DNA of 64,000 nt from Caenispirillum salinarum_A (GCF_044803115.1 NZ_CP085224.1:2294001-2358000), one strand, 5' to 3'. Positions 24,515 through 32,704 are shown, counted from the first letter of the stretch. Translations and numbers: made by a program. Notes: a model not told the origin generated them from the sequence alone.

Positions 24515-26185
24515 TCAACCGGCGGTGACGACGCGCTGGCTGGAGCGTCCGGGCTGGCCGCTCAGGCTGAACTTGGACACGTCCTGCGCCGGTTTGCCGA
24601 AGAACCATCCCTGGCCGTAGCCGATGCCCAGCTCGCGCAGCAGCCACATGGTGTCTGCGTCTTCCACCATTTCGCCGATGCATTGCATGCCCAGGTCGCG
24701 GCACAGGCCCGAGATGGCCCGCAGGAAGGGCCGCCCGTGGCGGGTGTGGAAGGCATCGCGGATGTAGCTGCCGTCGATCTTGACGTAATCCACCTCCAGC
24801 GCCTTCAGGTAGGGAAAGGCGGCCGCGCCGGCACCAAAGTCGTCGATGCACACCCCGCAACCCATGGAGCGGAACTTGCGGATCACCTGGTTGGCGCGCG
24901 GCAGGTCGGTCATCTCGTGGCTTTCGGTGACCTCGAACAGCAGCCGGGGCAGCAGGTGCTCGTGTTGCTTCATCATCTTGAACAGGTCGGAGACGAAGGC
25001 GTTGCTCTGCATCGACCGGCCCGACAGGTTCACCGCCAGCCGGGCGCCCGAGCGGATGCCCCGGTTGGTGGTGAGGATGGAAAAGGCCTTCTTCATGACG
25101 GCCATGTCCATTTCCTCCACCACGCCGAATTCCTCGGCGAAGCCGATCAGGCGGGCGGGGGGGATGAGCTTCTCGCCGTTGTTGATGCGGGCGAGCGCCT
25201 CGTAGTGGTGCACCTGCCAACTGGCGATGTCGACGATGGGCTGGAACACCAGCGCCAGGTTCTCGCCGCCCACCGCGCGCCGGAAGGTGGCGACCTTGCC
25301 CAGAGTTTCCTCCATCGCCTGCTTGTAGCCCGCCGACAGCGAGTCCAGCTCCAGGTCCGCGCCCTGCTTGGCGAAGGAGTTCATGGTGTAGACCAGCGCC
25401 TTGGACAGGTCGTCCTCGGACAGCTCGTCGGCGTCGATGGCCACCGTGGCCGCGTTGATCTCCAGCGGCTTGGCGGCAGGGTCGAAAACCGACAGCATGT
25501 CGTTGAGCTTCTGGCTGATCTCGTCGCCGTTCAGCGCACCGTCGTGCAGCACGCCGACCGACCCGTCCTCCAGTCGCCCGACGCCGTCGCCGTCCACCGA
25601 CCAGGCGCGCAGGTAGTCCATGACCGAGCCCATGAACTGTTCAGCCCGTTCCGCCGGCAGGCTGTCGGCAAGCTTGTCGGGGGTCAGGTCCAGCAGCGTG
25701 AGCTGGCTGTCGTCGGCCGAGCCGCCGCGAATCTTTTCAGACAGGCGGTTCGCGAAGTCCTCAACCGAAACCGCCGCGCTCACGTCCTCCTCGGGCTCCA
25801 GCGCGTCGCGGCCGCGCAGGGGCGACAGGGCCAGATAGGTGGCGTTGGGTGTCTCGGGCAGAATGATGGCCGAAACCGTCAGCCTGCGCTCCTCGCCCTC
25901 GGGCGGCTTGAAGCGCAGGGGAATCCGATCCAGCCGCCCGGTGCGGCGCAGGCGGACCATCATCTCGTCGAACGTCAGGATGTCGCGGTCGCCGATCAGG
26001 TCGTGGATCGGGGTTCTGCGCAGGGTCTTCGCATCGCATCCGATGACGGAGTCGACGGTGCCGGCGCAATAGCAGATGACCCCGTCGGCATCCAACTCCA
26101 CCAGGACGTCATTGCCGGCGAAGGCGAAGGCGATAAACCGAGACCGCTGGGCCTTGAGCCGTTCGATCTCTTCATTGGTCGTCAT
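24515..26185 (-). CDS. PAS-EAL domain cyclic-di-GMP phosphodiesterase
   Basis: A 556-residue cytosolic protein. The N-terminal 130 residues look like a PAS fold (DVLVELDADGVICYCAGTVD). A middle part (about 150-310) is not recognised. The EAL domain (about 310-550) keeps the catalytic set: EALARI, RLAVNLSGRSM, FEVTESHEM, CIDDFGAG, YVKIDGSYIRD, GEMVEDAD and GYGQGWFFGKP, so it should cleave c-di-GMP. No GGDEF domain is seen. I chose ATG 26185 with AGGGGGA 7 bases upstream; the frame is open 57 codons further. It is divergent from nifA. Confidence 0.87.
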   Translation of the reverse strand: MTTNEEIERLKAQRSRFIAFAFAGNDVLVELDADGVICYCAGTVDSVIGCDAKTLRRTPIHDLIGDRDILTFDEMMVRLRRTGRLDRIPLRFKPPEGEERRLTVSAIILPETPNATYLALSPLRGRDALEPEEDVSAAVSVEDFANRLSEKIRGGSADDSQLTLLDLTPDKLADSLPAERAEQFMGSVMDYLRAWSVDGDGVGRLEDGSVGVLHDGALNGDEISQKLNDMLSVFDPAAKPLEINAATVAIDADELSEDDLSKALVYTMNSFAKQGADLELDSLSAGYKQAMEETLGKVATFRRAVGGENLALVFQPIVDIASWQVHHYEALARINNGEKLIPPARLIGFAEEFGVVEEMDMAVMKKAFSILTTNRGIRSGARLAVNLSGRSMQSNAFVSDLFKMMKQHEHLLPRLLFEVTESHEMTDLPRANQVIRKFRSMGCGVCIDDFGAGAAAFPYLKALEVDYVKIDGSYIRDAFHTRHGRPFLRAISGLCRDLGMQCIGEMVEDADTMWLLRELGIGYGQGWFFGKPAQDVSKFSLSGQPGRSSQRVVTAG

Positions 26186-26567
26186 CCAAAGTCCCCCTGG
26201 TCTGCCGGACCCACATTGGTCCCCCCGACATCCCGTTTTGCTGCGCTTATTAATGAAACTGTGTTGGGTTTCCGGCCAAAAGGCAAGCCCGACGCCCATT
26301 TGGCGCAGGCATAGGACCTTCGACCAGACAAACGGCAAGCCCTTCATCGCAAACAAAAATGCTTAAGCGGGTTATGGCGCTGACCGGGAACCGGGGGTTG
26401 TTCCGCCGGCGTCTTGGCGGGATGGCAAGGGACGTCCCATTCATAATCGTATGGTTGTGAAATTATTTTCAGCGCAACCGCCTTCACTGTCTGGTTGCTG
26501 CGATGCAGCGTCGTCCCCTATACTTCCGTCGGAGTGGGGTTGGGTTCACCGGATGGAGGGTGAACTA
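26186..26567. promoter_or_regulatory. 382-bp divergent control region between EAL gene and nifA
   Basis: No gene is seen. A sigma-70-type promoter for nifA is present: TTGCTG at 26495-26500 and TATACT at 26519-26524, spacing 18. The region around 26447-26470 is AT-rich compared with the rest of the window. I find no sigma-54 motif, TGT-N10-ACA site or full FNR box here, so nifA is probably not autoactivated through NifA. Confidence 0.55.
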
Positions 26568-28316
26568 ATGAAGCACAGCGCGACCGGCGGCGACGCCCTA
26601 TCGCTGATCAGCATCTACGAGATCAGCAAGATCCTCGGCTCGTCCCTGGACCTCGAGAAAACGCTGCACGATGTGCTGAACCTGCTGTCGTCGTACCTTC
26701 AGATGCGGCGCGGCGTGGTGGCCTTGGGGGGCGAGGGCGGCAAGGACATCCGCATCCTGGCGGCGTCCGGCCTGTCGCGGCGGGCGGTAATGGACGGCCA
26801 GTGCGGTTTCCCGCCGGCAGTCATCGACCGCGTCATCGGATCGGGCGTCCCCATGGTGGTGGGCAACGCCGTCACCGACCCGGCCTTCGAGGACTACCTG
26901 TCCCATGCGGATGCCGAGGCCGGCGACGTGATCTCCGTGATTGCGGTGCCCATCAAGATTAACGGCGAGTCGGCCGGCCTGCTGTCCATCGAGCGGGAAT
27001 GGGAATCCGACCTCCAGTTCAAGTTCGAGACGGACGTGCGTTTCCTGACCATGGTCGCGAACCTGATCGGCCAGACCGTGCGCCTGCACCATTCCGTCGC
27101 CAACGACCGCGACCGCCTGATGCGCGAGAAGGTGGCGCTGGAAAAGCGCCTGCGCGAGGACCTTCAGGGGGTGGACGGCGAGGACCTCGCCATCGGTGAC
27201 AGCAAGGCCATGCGCCGCGTCTTCGCCGAAATCGCGCAGGTCGCGCCCACGAAGTCCACCGTCCTCCTGCGCGGCGAGAGCGGCACCGGCAAGGAACTGA
27301 TCGCCCGCGCGGTTCACACCCTCAGCCCGCGCGTCGACAAGCCGTTCATCAAGGTCAACTGCGCGGCGCTGCCGGAGACGCTGCTGGAAAGCGAGCTGTT
27401 CGGGCACGAAAAGGGCGCTTTCACCGGTGCGACGCAGGACCGCAAGGGCCGGTTCGAGCAGGCCGCCGGCGGCACGCTGTTCCTCGACGAGATTGGCGAG
27501 ATCAGCGCCTCGTTCCAGGCCAAGCTGCTGCGTGTGCTGCAGGAAGGGGAGTTCGAGAGGGTCGGCGGCAACAAGACCCTGCACGTGGACTTCCGCCTGG
27601 TCTGCGCCACCAACAAGAACCTGGAGGCCGCCGTGGCGGCGGGCGAGTTCCGGGCGGACCTCTATTACCGCATCAACGTGGTGCCCGTCTTCCTGCCGCC
27701 CCTGCGCGACCGGAAAGAGGACATCCCGGCGCTGGTGGACCACTTCCTCGCCCGCTTCAACGAGGAAAACGGCCGCAGCCTCGACATCGCGCCCGAGGCC
27801 ATGGGCGTCTTTCAGCACTGCCATTTCCCCGGCAATGTCCGGGAGCTTGAAAACTGCGTGAACCGCGTCGCCACCATGACCCGCGGCGACGTGATCGAGG
27901 ACGTGGACCTGCCGTGCCAGCGCGACCAGTGCCTGTCGTCGGTCCTCTGGCAGGAGCGGGCGGACGCCGCCGGCATGCCTGTGGGCGGCATGGCGCCCAT
28001 GGAAACCCGCCGGCAGCGCGTTCCCCTGAGCGCGGTTTCCGGCGGCCGTCCGACGTCAGCGGGGGAGGCGCCGATGCGCCGTTCCTCCCCAGCCGCCGCC
28101 GTGCCGCCGGTCGTGCCGGCGGAGCCCTCGCCCGACGACCACCTGCTGGACGACGACTATGAAGACGGCGGCGGGCTCACCCCGCGCGAGCGCCTTGTGG
28201 CGGCCATGGAGAAGTCGGGCTGGGTGCAGGCGAAGGCGGCCCGTATGCTGGGCCTGACACCGCGCCAGATCGGCTACGCCCTGAAAAAGTACAATATCGA
28301 GGTCAAGCGGCTCTGA
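26568..28316 (+). CDS. nifA: NifA, sigma-54-dependent nitrogen-fixation activator
   Basis: A 582-residue enhancer-binding protein. A GAF domain (about 25-180) is followed by the AAA+ domain with Walker A GESGTGKE (about 235), the sigma-54 loop GAFTGA and Walker B GGTLFLDEIGEI (about 300). Cys418, Cys430, Cys450 and Cys455 form C-X11-C-X19-C-X4-C, the spacing of oxygen-sensitive alphaproteobacterial NifA, thought to bind iron. A Pro/Ala-rich linker leads to a C-terminal helix-turn-helix (KAARMLGLTPRQIGYALKKY). ATG 26568 was chosen for GGAGGG 7 bases upstream. It should activate the nifB operon downstream. Confidence 0.97.
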   Translation: MKHSATGGDALSLISIYEISKILGSSLDLEKTLHDVLNLLSSYLQMRRGVVALGGEGGKDIRILAASGLSRRAVMDGQCGFPPAVIDRVIGSGVPMVVGNAVTDPAFEDYLSHADAEAGDVISVIAVPIKINGESAGLLSIEREWESDLQFKFETDVRFLTMVANLIGQTVRLHHSVANDRDRLMREKVALEKRLREDLQGVDGEDLAIGDSKAMRRVFAEIAQVAPTKSTVLLRGESGTGKELIARAVHTLSPRVDKPFIKVNCAALPETLLESELFGHEKGAFTGATQDRKGRFEQAAGGTLFLDEIGEISASFQAKLLRVLQEGEFERVGGNKTLHVDFRLVCATNKNLEAAVAAGEFRADLYYRINVVPVFLPPLRDRKEDIPALVDHFLARFNEENGRSLDIAPEAMGVFQHCHFPGNVRELENCVNRVATMTRGDVIEDVDLPCQRDQCLSSVLWQERADAAGMPVGGMAPMETRRQRVPLSAVSGGRPTSAGEAPMRRSSPAAAVPPVVPAEPSPDDHLLDDDYEDGGGLTPRERLVAAMEKSGWVQAKAARMLGLTPRQIGYALKKYNIEVKRL

Positions 28317-28339
28317 CCGACAGCCCCGTGCGATTTCCG

Positions 28340-28364
28340 ACGGCCGGGCCATGTGTCCGGCCGT
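28340..28364 (+). terminator. Hairpin after nifA
   Basis: ACGGCCGG pairs with CCGGCCGT around a 9-base loop, 23 bases after the nifA stop. Only TT follows, so termination is likely partial. Confidence 0.5.
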
Positions 28365-28396
28365 TCGCGTTGGAAGGGGCGGACGCATGTCGTGCT

Positions 28397-28432
28397 TGTC
28401 GGGGTTGCGACAGCCGTGTCACGGGTGCGACA
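28397..28432 (+). promoter_or_regulatory. Two NifA upstream activator sites
   Basis: TGT-N10-ACA occurs at 28397-28412 and again at 28417-28432. Both read TGTC...GACA at the edges, so each is a 16-base dyad, and the two centres are 20 bases apart, about two helical turns, placing two NifA dimers on one DNA face. They lie about 45-80 bases upstream of the -24/-12 element. Confidence 0.85.
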
Positions 28433-28477
28433 CAAGACACCGTTCCAACAATACAGCGAAAACAACAGTTTAACGAC

Positions 28478-28493
28478 TGGCGCGGAGCTTGCT
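28478..28493 (+). promoter_or_regulatory. Sigma-54 promoter (-24/-12) of the nifB operon
   Basis: TGGCGCGGAGCTTGCT matches the sigma-54 consensus TGGCAC-N5-TTGCW: GG and GC are ten bases apart. The expected transcript start is near 28504, which rules out the ATG at 28500 as the nifB start. Confidence 0.88.
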
Positions 28494-28535
28494 GAGGAGA
28501 TGGGCGAACGCCAACCCACTCCGAGGAGGCCGCCC

Positions 28536-30032
28536 GTGAGCCAGGTTATCTCGTTGGACAGCATCGCCAAGGCGCCCGGAAGCGCCGAGACCATGCGCCA
28601 GGACCTTGCCAAGGGCGGCTGCACGTCGTCTTCCTGTGGCTCGTCCGACGGCCCGGCGGACATGCCGGCCGAGATCTGGGACAAGATCAAGGACCACCCC
28701 TGCTACAGCGAGGAAGCCCACCACTACTTCGCGCGGATGCATGTGGCCGTCGCGCCGGCGTGCAACATCCAGTGCAACTACTGCAACCGCAAGTACGACT
28801 GCGCCAACGAAAGCCGTCCCGGCGTTGTGTCCGAGCGCCTGACGCCCGAGCAGGCGGCGCGCAAGGTCATCGCGGTCGCCAACGAGGTGCCGCAGCTGTC
28901 CGTGCTGGGGATCGCCGGGCCGGGCGACAGCCTCTATGACTGGAAGAAGACCTTCGAGACCTTCGAACTGGTCGAGAAGCACCTTCCCGACATCAAGTTC
29001 TGCATCTCCACCAACGGCCTGGCCCTGCCGGACCATGTGGAGGAGATCGCGCGCCACAACATCGACCACGTAACCATCACCATCAACATGGTGGACCCTG
29101 AGATCGGCGCGAAGATCTATCCGTGGATCTTCTTCGACAAGCGCCGCATCCATGGGGTGGAGGCCGCCCGCATCCTGCACGAACGCCAGATGCGGGGCCT
29201 GGAGATGCTGACCGAGCGCGGCATCCTGGTGAAGGTCAACTCGGTCATGATCCCCGGCATCAACGACGAGCACCTGAAGGTCGTCAACGCCGAGGTCAAG
29301 AAGCGCGGCGCCTTCCTGCACAACATCATGCCGCTGATTTCCGCGCCAGAGCACGGCACCCACTTCGGCCTGACCGGCCAGCGCGGCCCGACGGCGGCCG
29401 AGTTGAAGAGCCTGCAGGACGACCTGGCCGACGGCGCCAACCTCATGCGCCACTGCCGCCAGTGCCGCGCCGACGCGGTCGGCCTGCTGGGCGAGGATCG
29501 CGGCCAGGAGTTCACGCTGGACAAGATCGGCGAGGAGGTCACATACGACCCCGAAAAGCGCCGCCTCTACCGCGAGGTGGTGGAGGCCGAGCGCGCCGAC
29601 CACCAGAAGGCCCGCGCCGCTGCCGAGGACGCCCTGGCCCTCACCGCCGACGCGGGCGCCAACGCCGTGCCCATGCTGGTGGCGGTCACCACCAAGGGCG
29701 GCGGGCGGCTCAACCAGCACTTCGGCCACGCCACCGAGTTCCAGGTTTACGAAGTGGACCGCGACGGCGTGCGCTTCGTCGGCCATCGCCGGGCGGACAA
29801 CTACTGCCTGGGTGGTTACGGCGAGGAAGACCGGCTGGACACCATCATCGGCGCGCTGGACGGCGTGACGGCGGTGCTCACGGCCAGGATCGGCGACTGC
29901 CCGCGGGAGCGGCTGGAGGAGGCCGGGATCATCGTCTCCGACGCCTACGCCTACGAGTACATCGAATCCTCCATCGGCGCCTACTACACCGCTTCGGTGG
30001 GGTCGGTGGACACCGGGCGGGCCAGCGCCTGA
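28536..30032 (+). CDS. nifB: NifB, FeMo-cofactor biosynthesis radical SAM protein
   Basis: A 498-residue fusion. The radical SAM domain has the cluster motif Cys76-X3-Cys80-X2-Cys83 in PACNIQCNYCNRKYDC and the auxiliary cluster residues in HPCYSEEAHHYF and MRHCRQCRADAVGLLGEDRG. It makes the Fe8S9C precursor NifB-co. The C-terminal 120 residues form a NifX/NafY-type carrier domain (GGGRLNQHFGHATEFQVYEV), as in many Proteobacteria. I chose GTG 28536, with GAGGAGG 6 bases upstream, because it is the first good start after the sigma-54 transcript start. It heads the operon. Confidence 0.97.
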   Translation: MSQVISLDSIAKAPGSAETMRQDLAKGGCTSSSCGSSDGPADMPAEIWDKIKDHPCYSEEAHHYFARMHVAVAPACNIQCNYCNRKYDCANESRPGVVSERLTPEQAARKVIAVANEVPQLSVLGIAGPGDSLYDWKKTFETFELVEKHLPDIKFCISTNGLALPDHVEEIARHNIDHVTITINMVDPEIGAKIYPWIFFDKRRIHGVEAARILHERQMRGLEMLTERGILVKVNSVMIPGINDEHLKVVNAEVKKRGAFLHNIMPLISAPEHGTHFGLTGQRGPTAAELKSLQDDLADGANLMRHCRQCRADAVGLLGEDRGQEFTLDKIGEEVTYDPEKRRLYREVVEAERADHQKARAAAEDALALTADAGANAVPMLVAVTTKGGGRLNQHFGHATEFQVYEVDRDGVRFVGHRRADNYCLGGYGEEDRLDTIIGALDGVTAVLTARIGDCPRERLEEAGIIVSDAYAYEYIESSIGAYYTASVGSVDTGRASA

Positions 30033-30092
30033 CCGGCGCGCCGGTCCGCCCCCGCACTACCCCGTCCGTGGAACGATAAGGGAGTTTCCTCA

Positions 30093-30284
30093 ATGGCTTA
30101 CCAGATCATTCAGTCGCAATGCTCCGTGTGCGGGGCGTGCGAGTTCGAATGTCCCAACGGGGCGATCAAGATGAAGGGTGACACCTACATCATCGACGCA
30201 GCCAAGTGCACCGAGTGCGAGGACCAGGGGTCCCCGCAGTGTGCCTCGGTTTGCCCGGTCGACGGCACCTGCGTGCCGGCGTAA
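30093..30284 (+). CDS. fdxN: FdxN-type 2[4Fe-4S] ferredoxin
   Basis: A 63-residue ferredoxin. The first cluster motif is CSVCGACEFECP, the second CTECEDQGSPQCASVCPV with the spacer insertion typical of nif-linked ferredoxins. Its place directly after nifB is conserved in diazotrophic Alphaproteobacteria, where it supplies electrons for NifB activity or nitrogenase. AAGGGAG lies upstream of the ATG. A strong GC hairpin follows the stop. Confidence 0.95.
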   Translation: MAYQIIQSQCSVCGACEFECPNGAIKMKGDTYIIDAAKCTECEDQGSPQCASVCPVDGTCVPA

Positions 30285-30296
30285 CGGGCGACGGGC

Positions 30297-30333
30297 GCGG
30301 CGGCGGCCTCTGGGGGCCTTGTGCCGCCGCCGC
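30297..30333 (+). promoter_or_regulatory. Intercistronic hairpin after fdxN
   Basis: A perfect 11-bp inverted repeat, GCGGCGGCGGC at 30297-30307 and GCCGCCGCCGC at 30323-30333, lies in the 106-base gap between fdxN and the LRV gene. No T run follows, so it more likely stabilises the upstream mRNA or gives partial attenuation than ends transcription. Confidence 0.6.
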
Positions 30334-30390
30334 TGCCCGGTCTTCTCCGAACCCGGAGACACGAGACACGGGCGTAAAGGGCCTGAAACC

Positions 30391-31302
30391 ATGTCGGCCA
30401 CGGACCACGGAAACAAGCACTCGGCGCCGGAAGCCCGCGCCCGCCTGCGGCCCGGCGAACCCGTCGAGGCGTTGGACTGGCTGGGCAATCCGGTGGACTG
30501 CGCGGCGTGTGTATGGCGCGAAAGCATCCGCGCGCACGGCCTCTGCAAGCCGCTGGTGGCCTGTGTCCACGACCGCTACGCCAAGCGCATCGAGCGCTTC
30601 CTGGACACCAATCCCGAAGCCTCCGACGCCGTTCTAGCCCATCCCTATTTCGAGGTGCGCGCCATCGCCACCAGGCACGCCAGCATCTTCCGCCTGCCGG
30701 CCCTGCTGAACGATCCCGACCCCGAGGTGCGGGCGGGCGCGGTGATGCGACTTCCGGCGCGCCAGGGCATGCGGCTGCGCACCGACCCTGACCGCAAGGT
30801 CCGCGTGGCCGTGGCGGCCCGCCTGACGGGGCCGGACCTGGTGCCGATGACCACCGACGACGACTATTACGTCCGCGTCGTCACGGCCCGGCGCCTGCCG
30901 CACGACATGCTGCCGCTGCTGATGCACGACCCCGAGCCCGAGGTCCGCCGCGCCGTCGCCCGCCGCATTGGCGAGGAATGGCTCATGGCCATGGCCTGGG
31001 ACCTGAACCCGCTGGTTCGCCTGGACGTGGCGCGGCGGCTGTCGGCCCAGCAACTGGCGGTGCTGATCGAAGACCCTGACATGCGCGTGCGCCACGCGGT
31101 GGCGGAACGCATCGACCCGCGCCACCTGCCCGCGCTGGCGGCCGACCCCGACGCCCTGGTGGTCGAAATGGCGCGTGACCGCCTGGACCGCGAGGTCGGC
31201 GCCGGCGGCGGCGCCCCTGACGTGACGACCCATCCCGCAGCCGGCATCGTGCTGGCCGCGGACGCATCCCGCCCCGGCAATGGAGGTTCGCCCGATGCGT
31301 GA
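30391..31302 (+). CDS. LRV iron-sulfur protein of the nif operon
   Basis: A 303-residue protein with an N-terminal cysteine cluster (DCAACVWRESIRAHGLCKPL and VACVHDRY: C-x2-C, then two more Cys) followed by about eight leucine-rich-variant repeats of some 24 residues, of the type DPDPEVRAGAVMRLP and DPEPEVRRAVARRIG. This is the architecture of Azotobacter LrvA, whose structure shows a [4Fe-4S] cluster capping an LRV solenoid. The gene is commonly found in nif clusters between fdxN and nifZ; its role is not established, a scaffold or binding function is likely. It overlaps nifZ by 8 bases. Confidence 0.9.
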   Translation: MSATDHGNKHSAPEARARLRPGEPVEALDWLGNPVDCAACVWRESIRAHGLCKPLVACVHDRYAKRIERFLDTNPEASDAVLAHPYFEVRAIATRHASIFRLPALLNDPDPEVRAGAVMRLPARQGMRLRTDPDRKVRVAVAARLTGPDLVPMTTDDDYYVRVVTARRLPHDMLPLLMHDPEPEVRRAVARRIGEEWLMAMAWDLNPLVRLDVARRLSAQQLAVLIEDPDMRVRHAVAERIDPRHLPALAADPDALVVEMARDRLDREVGAGGGAPDVTTHPAAGIVLAADASRPGNGGSPDA

Positions 31303-31570
31303 TCCCGACGAGATAGAAATCTATAAGGACCCGGTCTTCGAGTACGGCGTGAAGGTCGTCTCGCGCAAGAACGTGCGCAATGACGGCACCTTCCCCGGCA
31401 AGGAAATCGGCGAGGTTCTGGTGAAGAAGGGGGACGTCGGCTACGTCCACTCCATCGGCACCTTCCTGCAGCGCTACTACATCTACGGCGTCGACTGGAT
31501 CGACCGCGGTTACGTCGTCGGCATGCGCGTGCACGAACTGGACGAAGTGAAAGAGGAGGCTGCGCAATGA
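31295..31570 (+). CDS. nifZ: NifZ
   Basis: A 91-residue protein containing YKDPVFEYGVKVVSRKNVRN, FPGKEIGEVLVKKGDVGYV and FLQRYYIYGVDWIDRGYVVG, the NifZ signature. NifZ helps mature the P-clusters of the MoFe protein. I chose ATG 31295 because GGAGG in the end of the LRV gene is 8 bases upstream; an ATG at 31280 would add five residues. It overlaps both neighbours, as is usual in this operon. Confidence 0.94.
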   Translation: MRDPDEIEIYKDPVFEYGVKVVSRKNVRNDGTFPGKEIGEVLVKKGDVGYVHSIGTFLQRYYIYGVDWIDRGYVVGMRVHELDEVKEEAAQ

Positions 31571-31782
31571 AGGTGACCATTCGCAAGGTCGGCGACACCT
31601 ACGAGGCCTACGTGCCCAAGAAGGACATGGAGGAAAAGGTCGTCGAGATGGACAACGGCCGCATCTGGGGCGGGATCATCACCCTGTCCAACGGCTGGCG
31701 CTTCCAGATGCCCGACATGGCGGACGATACGCGCATGCCCATCACCGTCGAGGCCCGCAAGCTGGCGGAAGTGGAAGACTGA
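31567..31782 (+). CDS. nifT: NifT/FixU
   Basis: A 71-residue protein, MKVTIRKVGDTYEAYVPKKD at the N-terminus and WGGIITLSNGWRFQMPD in the middle, matching NifT/FixU in sequence and length. The function is not established and mutants usually fix nitrogen. The start ATG overlaps the nifZ stop (ATGA), giving coupling. Confidence 0.94.
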   Translation: MKVTIRKVGDTYEAYVPKKDMEEKVVEMDNGRIWGGIITLSNGWRFQMPDMADDTRMPITVEARKLAEVED

Positions 31783-31822
31783 CCCCGCTTTCCCTCAACC
31801 GATAGACCGCCGGAGGCGCTCC

Positions 31823-32704
31823 ATGTCCGCCACCACGCTGCCCGAGACCGATCCCCGCGCCGTTCTGGAGGACGTGCGGGCCCGCCTGACCGCCGGGACC
31901 CTGGTCCCGGTGCTCGGCCCCGACGTGCTGACGGCCGACGGGGCGGAGCCCCCGGTGCCGGTTTCCACCCGCGGCCTGGCCGACCGGCTGAACGCCAGGG
32001 TGGCGGTGCCGGGGCGCATCCGCGGCAACATGTGGTCGGTGGCCCAGTACATCGAAAGCCGCCGCCACCGGGTCACGCTCATGAAGCTGCTGGCCGACAT
32101 TTTCGGCCCGCCGGTGGCGCCGACGCCGCTGCACCGGTGGCTGGCGGTGCAGGACCGCCTGCCGCTTATCATCGACACCTGGTACGACGGTGCCATGGCG
32201 GCGGCCCTTGCGGCGGAGCGCGCCGCCGACGACTGGGGACAGGTCCAGGGTGTCACCCGCAACGGCGAATGGCGCGACATCTGGCGCAAGACGTTTGACG
32301 CGAAGGGCGCGGAGGTGGATGAGGACGCGATCGCCGGCTGGAACACGGTTCTCTACAAGCCGCATGGCTCGGTCGCGCCGGCCGCCAACTACCTCATTTC
32401 CGACAGCGATTACGTGGAAGTGCTGACGGAAATCGACATCCAGACGCCCATCCCCGACGTGGTGAAGGACCTGCGCACCGACCGGGGCTTCGTGTTCCTG
32501 GGGTGTCGCTTCTACGATCAGATGCTGCGCACGTACGCCCGCCAGATCATGAAGCGCTCGCGCGGCCCGCACATCTGCGTGGTGCCGGCGGAGACGACGA
32601 AGAACGAGGACAAGTTCTTTGACGAACAGGGCATCACCGTCCTGCGGATGCCGCTGGCAGACGCGGTTTCGGTCCTGACAGAGGACGCGAAGGAACCGGC
32701 CTAA
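31823..32704 (+). CDS. SIR2-like domain protein of the nif operon
   Basis: A 293-residue cytosolic protein. A Rossmann-type opening VPVLGPDVL (about residues 31-40), a YKPHGSV stretch carrying the HG pair expected of the SIR2 active site, SDSDYVEVL, and the end VFLGCRFYDQMLRTYARQI match SIR2_2-type domains; the zinc ribbon of classical sirtuins is not seen. It follows nifT by 40 bases with GGAGG upstream and precedes the operon terminator, so it is cotranscribed with nifB. Similar genes sit in nif clusters of related diazotrophs. Activity and target are unknown; NAD-linked control of nitrogen fixation is speculation. Confidence 0.8.
   Translation: MSATTLPETDPRAVLEDVRARLTAGTLVPVLGPDVLTADGAEPPVPVSTRGLADRLNARVAVPGRIRGNMWSVAQYIESRRHRVTLMKLLADIFGPPVAPTPLHRWLAVQDRLPLIIDTWYDGAMAAALAAERAADDWGQVQGVTRNGEWRDIWRKTFDAKGAEVDEDAIAGWNTVLYKPHGSVAPAANYLISDSDYVEVLTEIDIQTPIPDVVKDLRTDRGFVFLGCRFYDQMLRTYARQIMKRSRGPHICVVPAETTKNEDKFFDEQGITVLRMPLADAVSVLTEDAKEPA

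Noticed and set aside
26451..26567. Upstream nifA start at 26451
   Set aside because: It would place the start upstream of the promoter seen at 26495-26524; ATG 26568 has GGAGGG at 7 bases.
31823..32704. SIR2-like gene as part of an anti-phage defence system
   Set aside because: No Argonaute, HerA, TIR or other defence partner is adjacent, and the gene is inside a nif operon with its own regulation and terminator.
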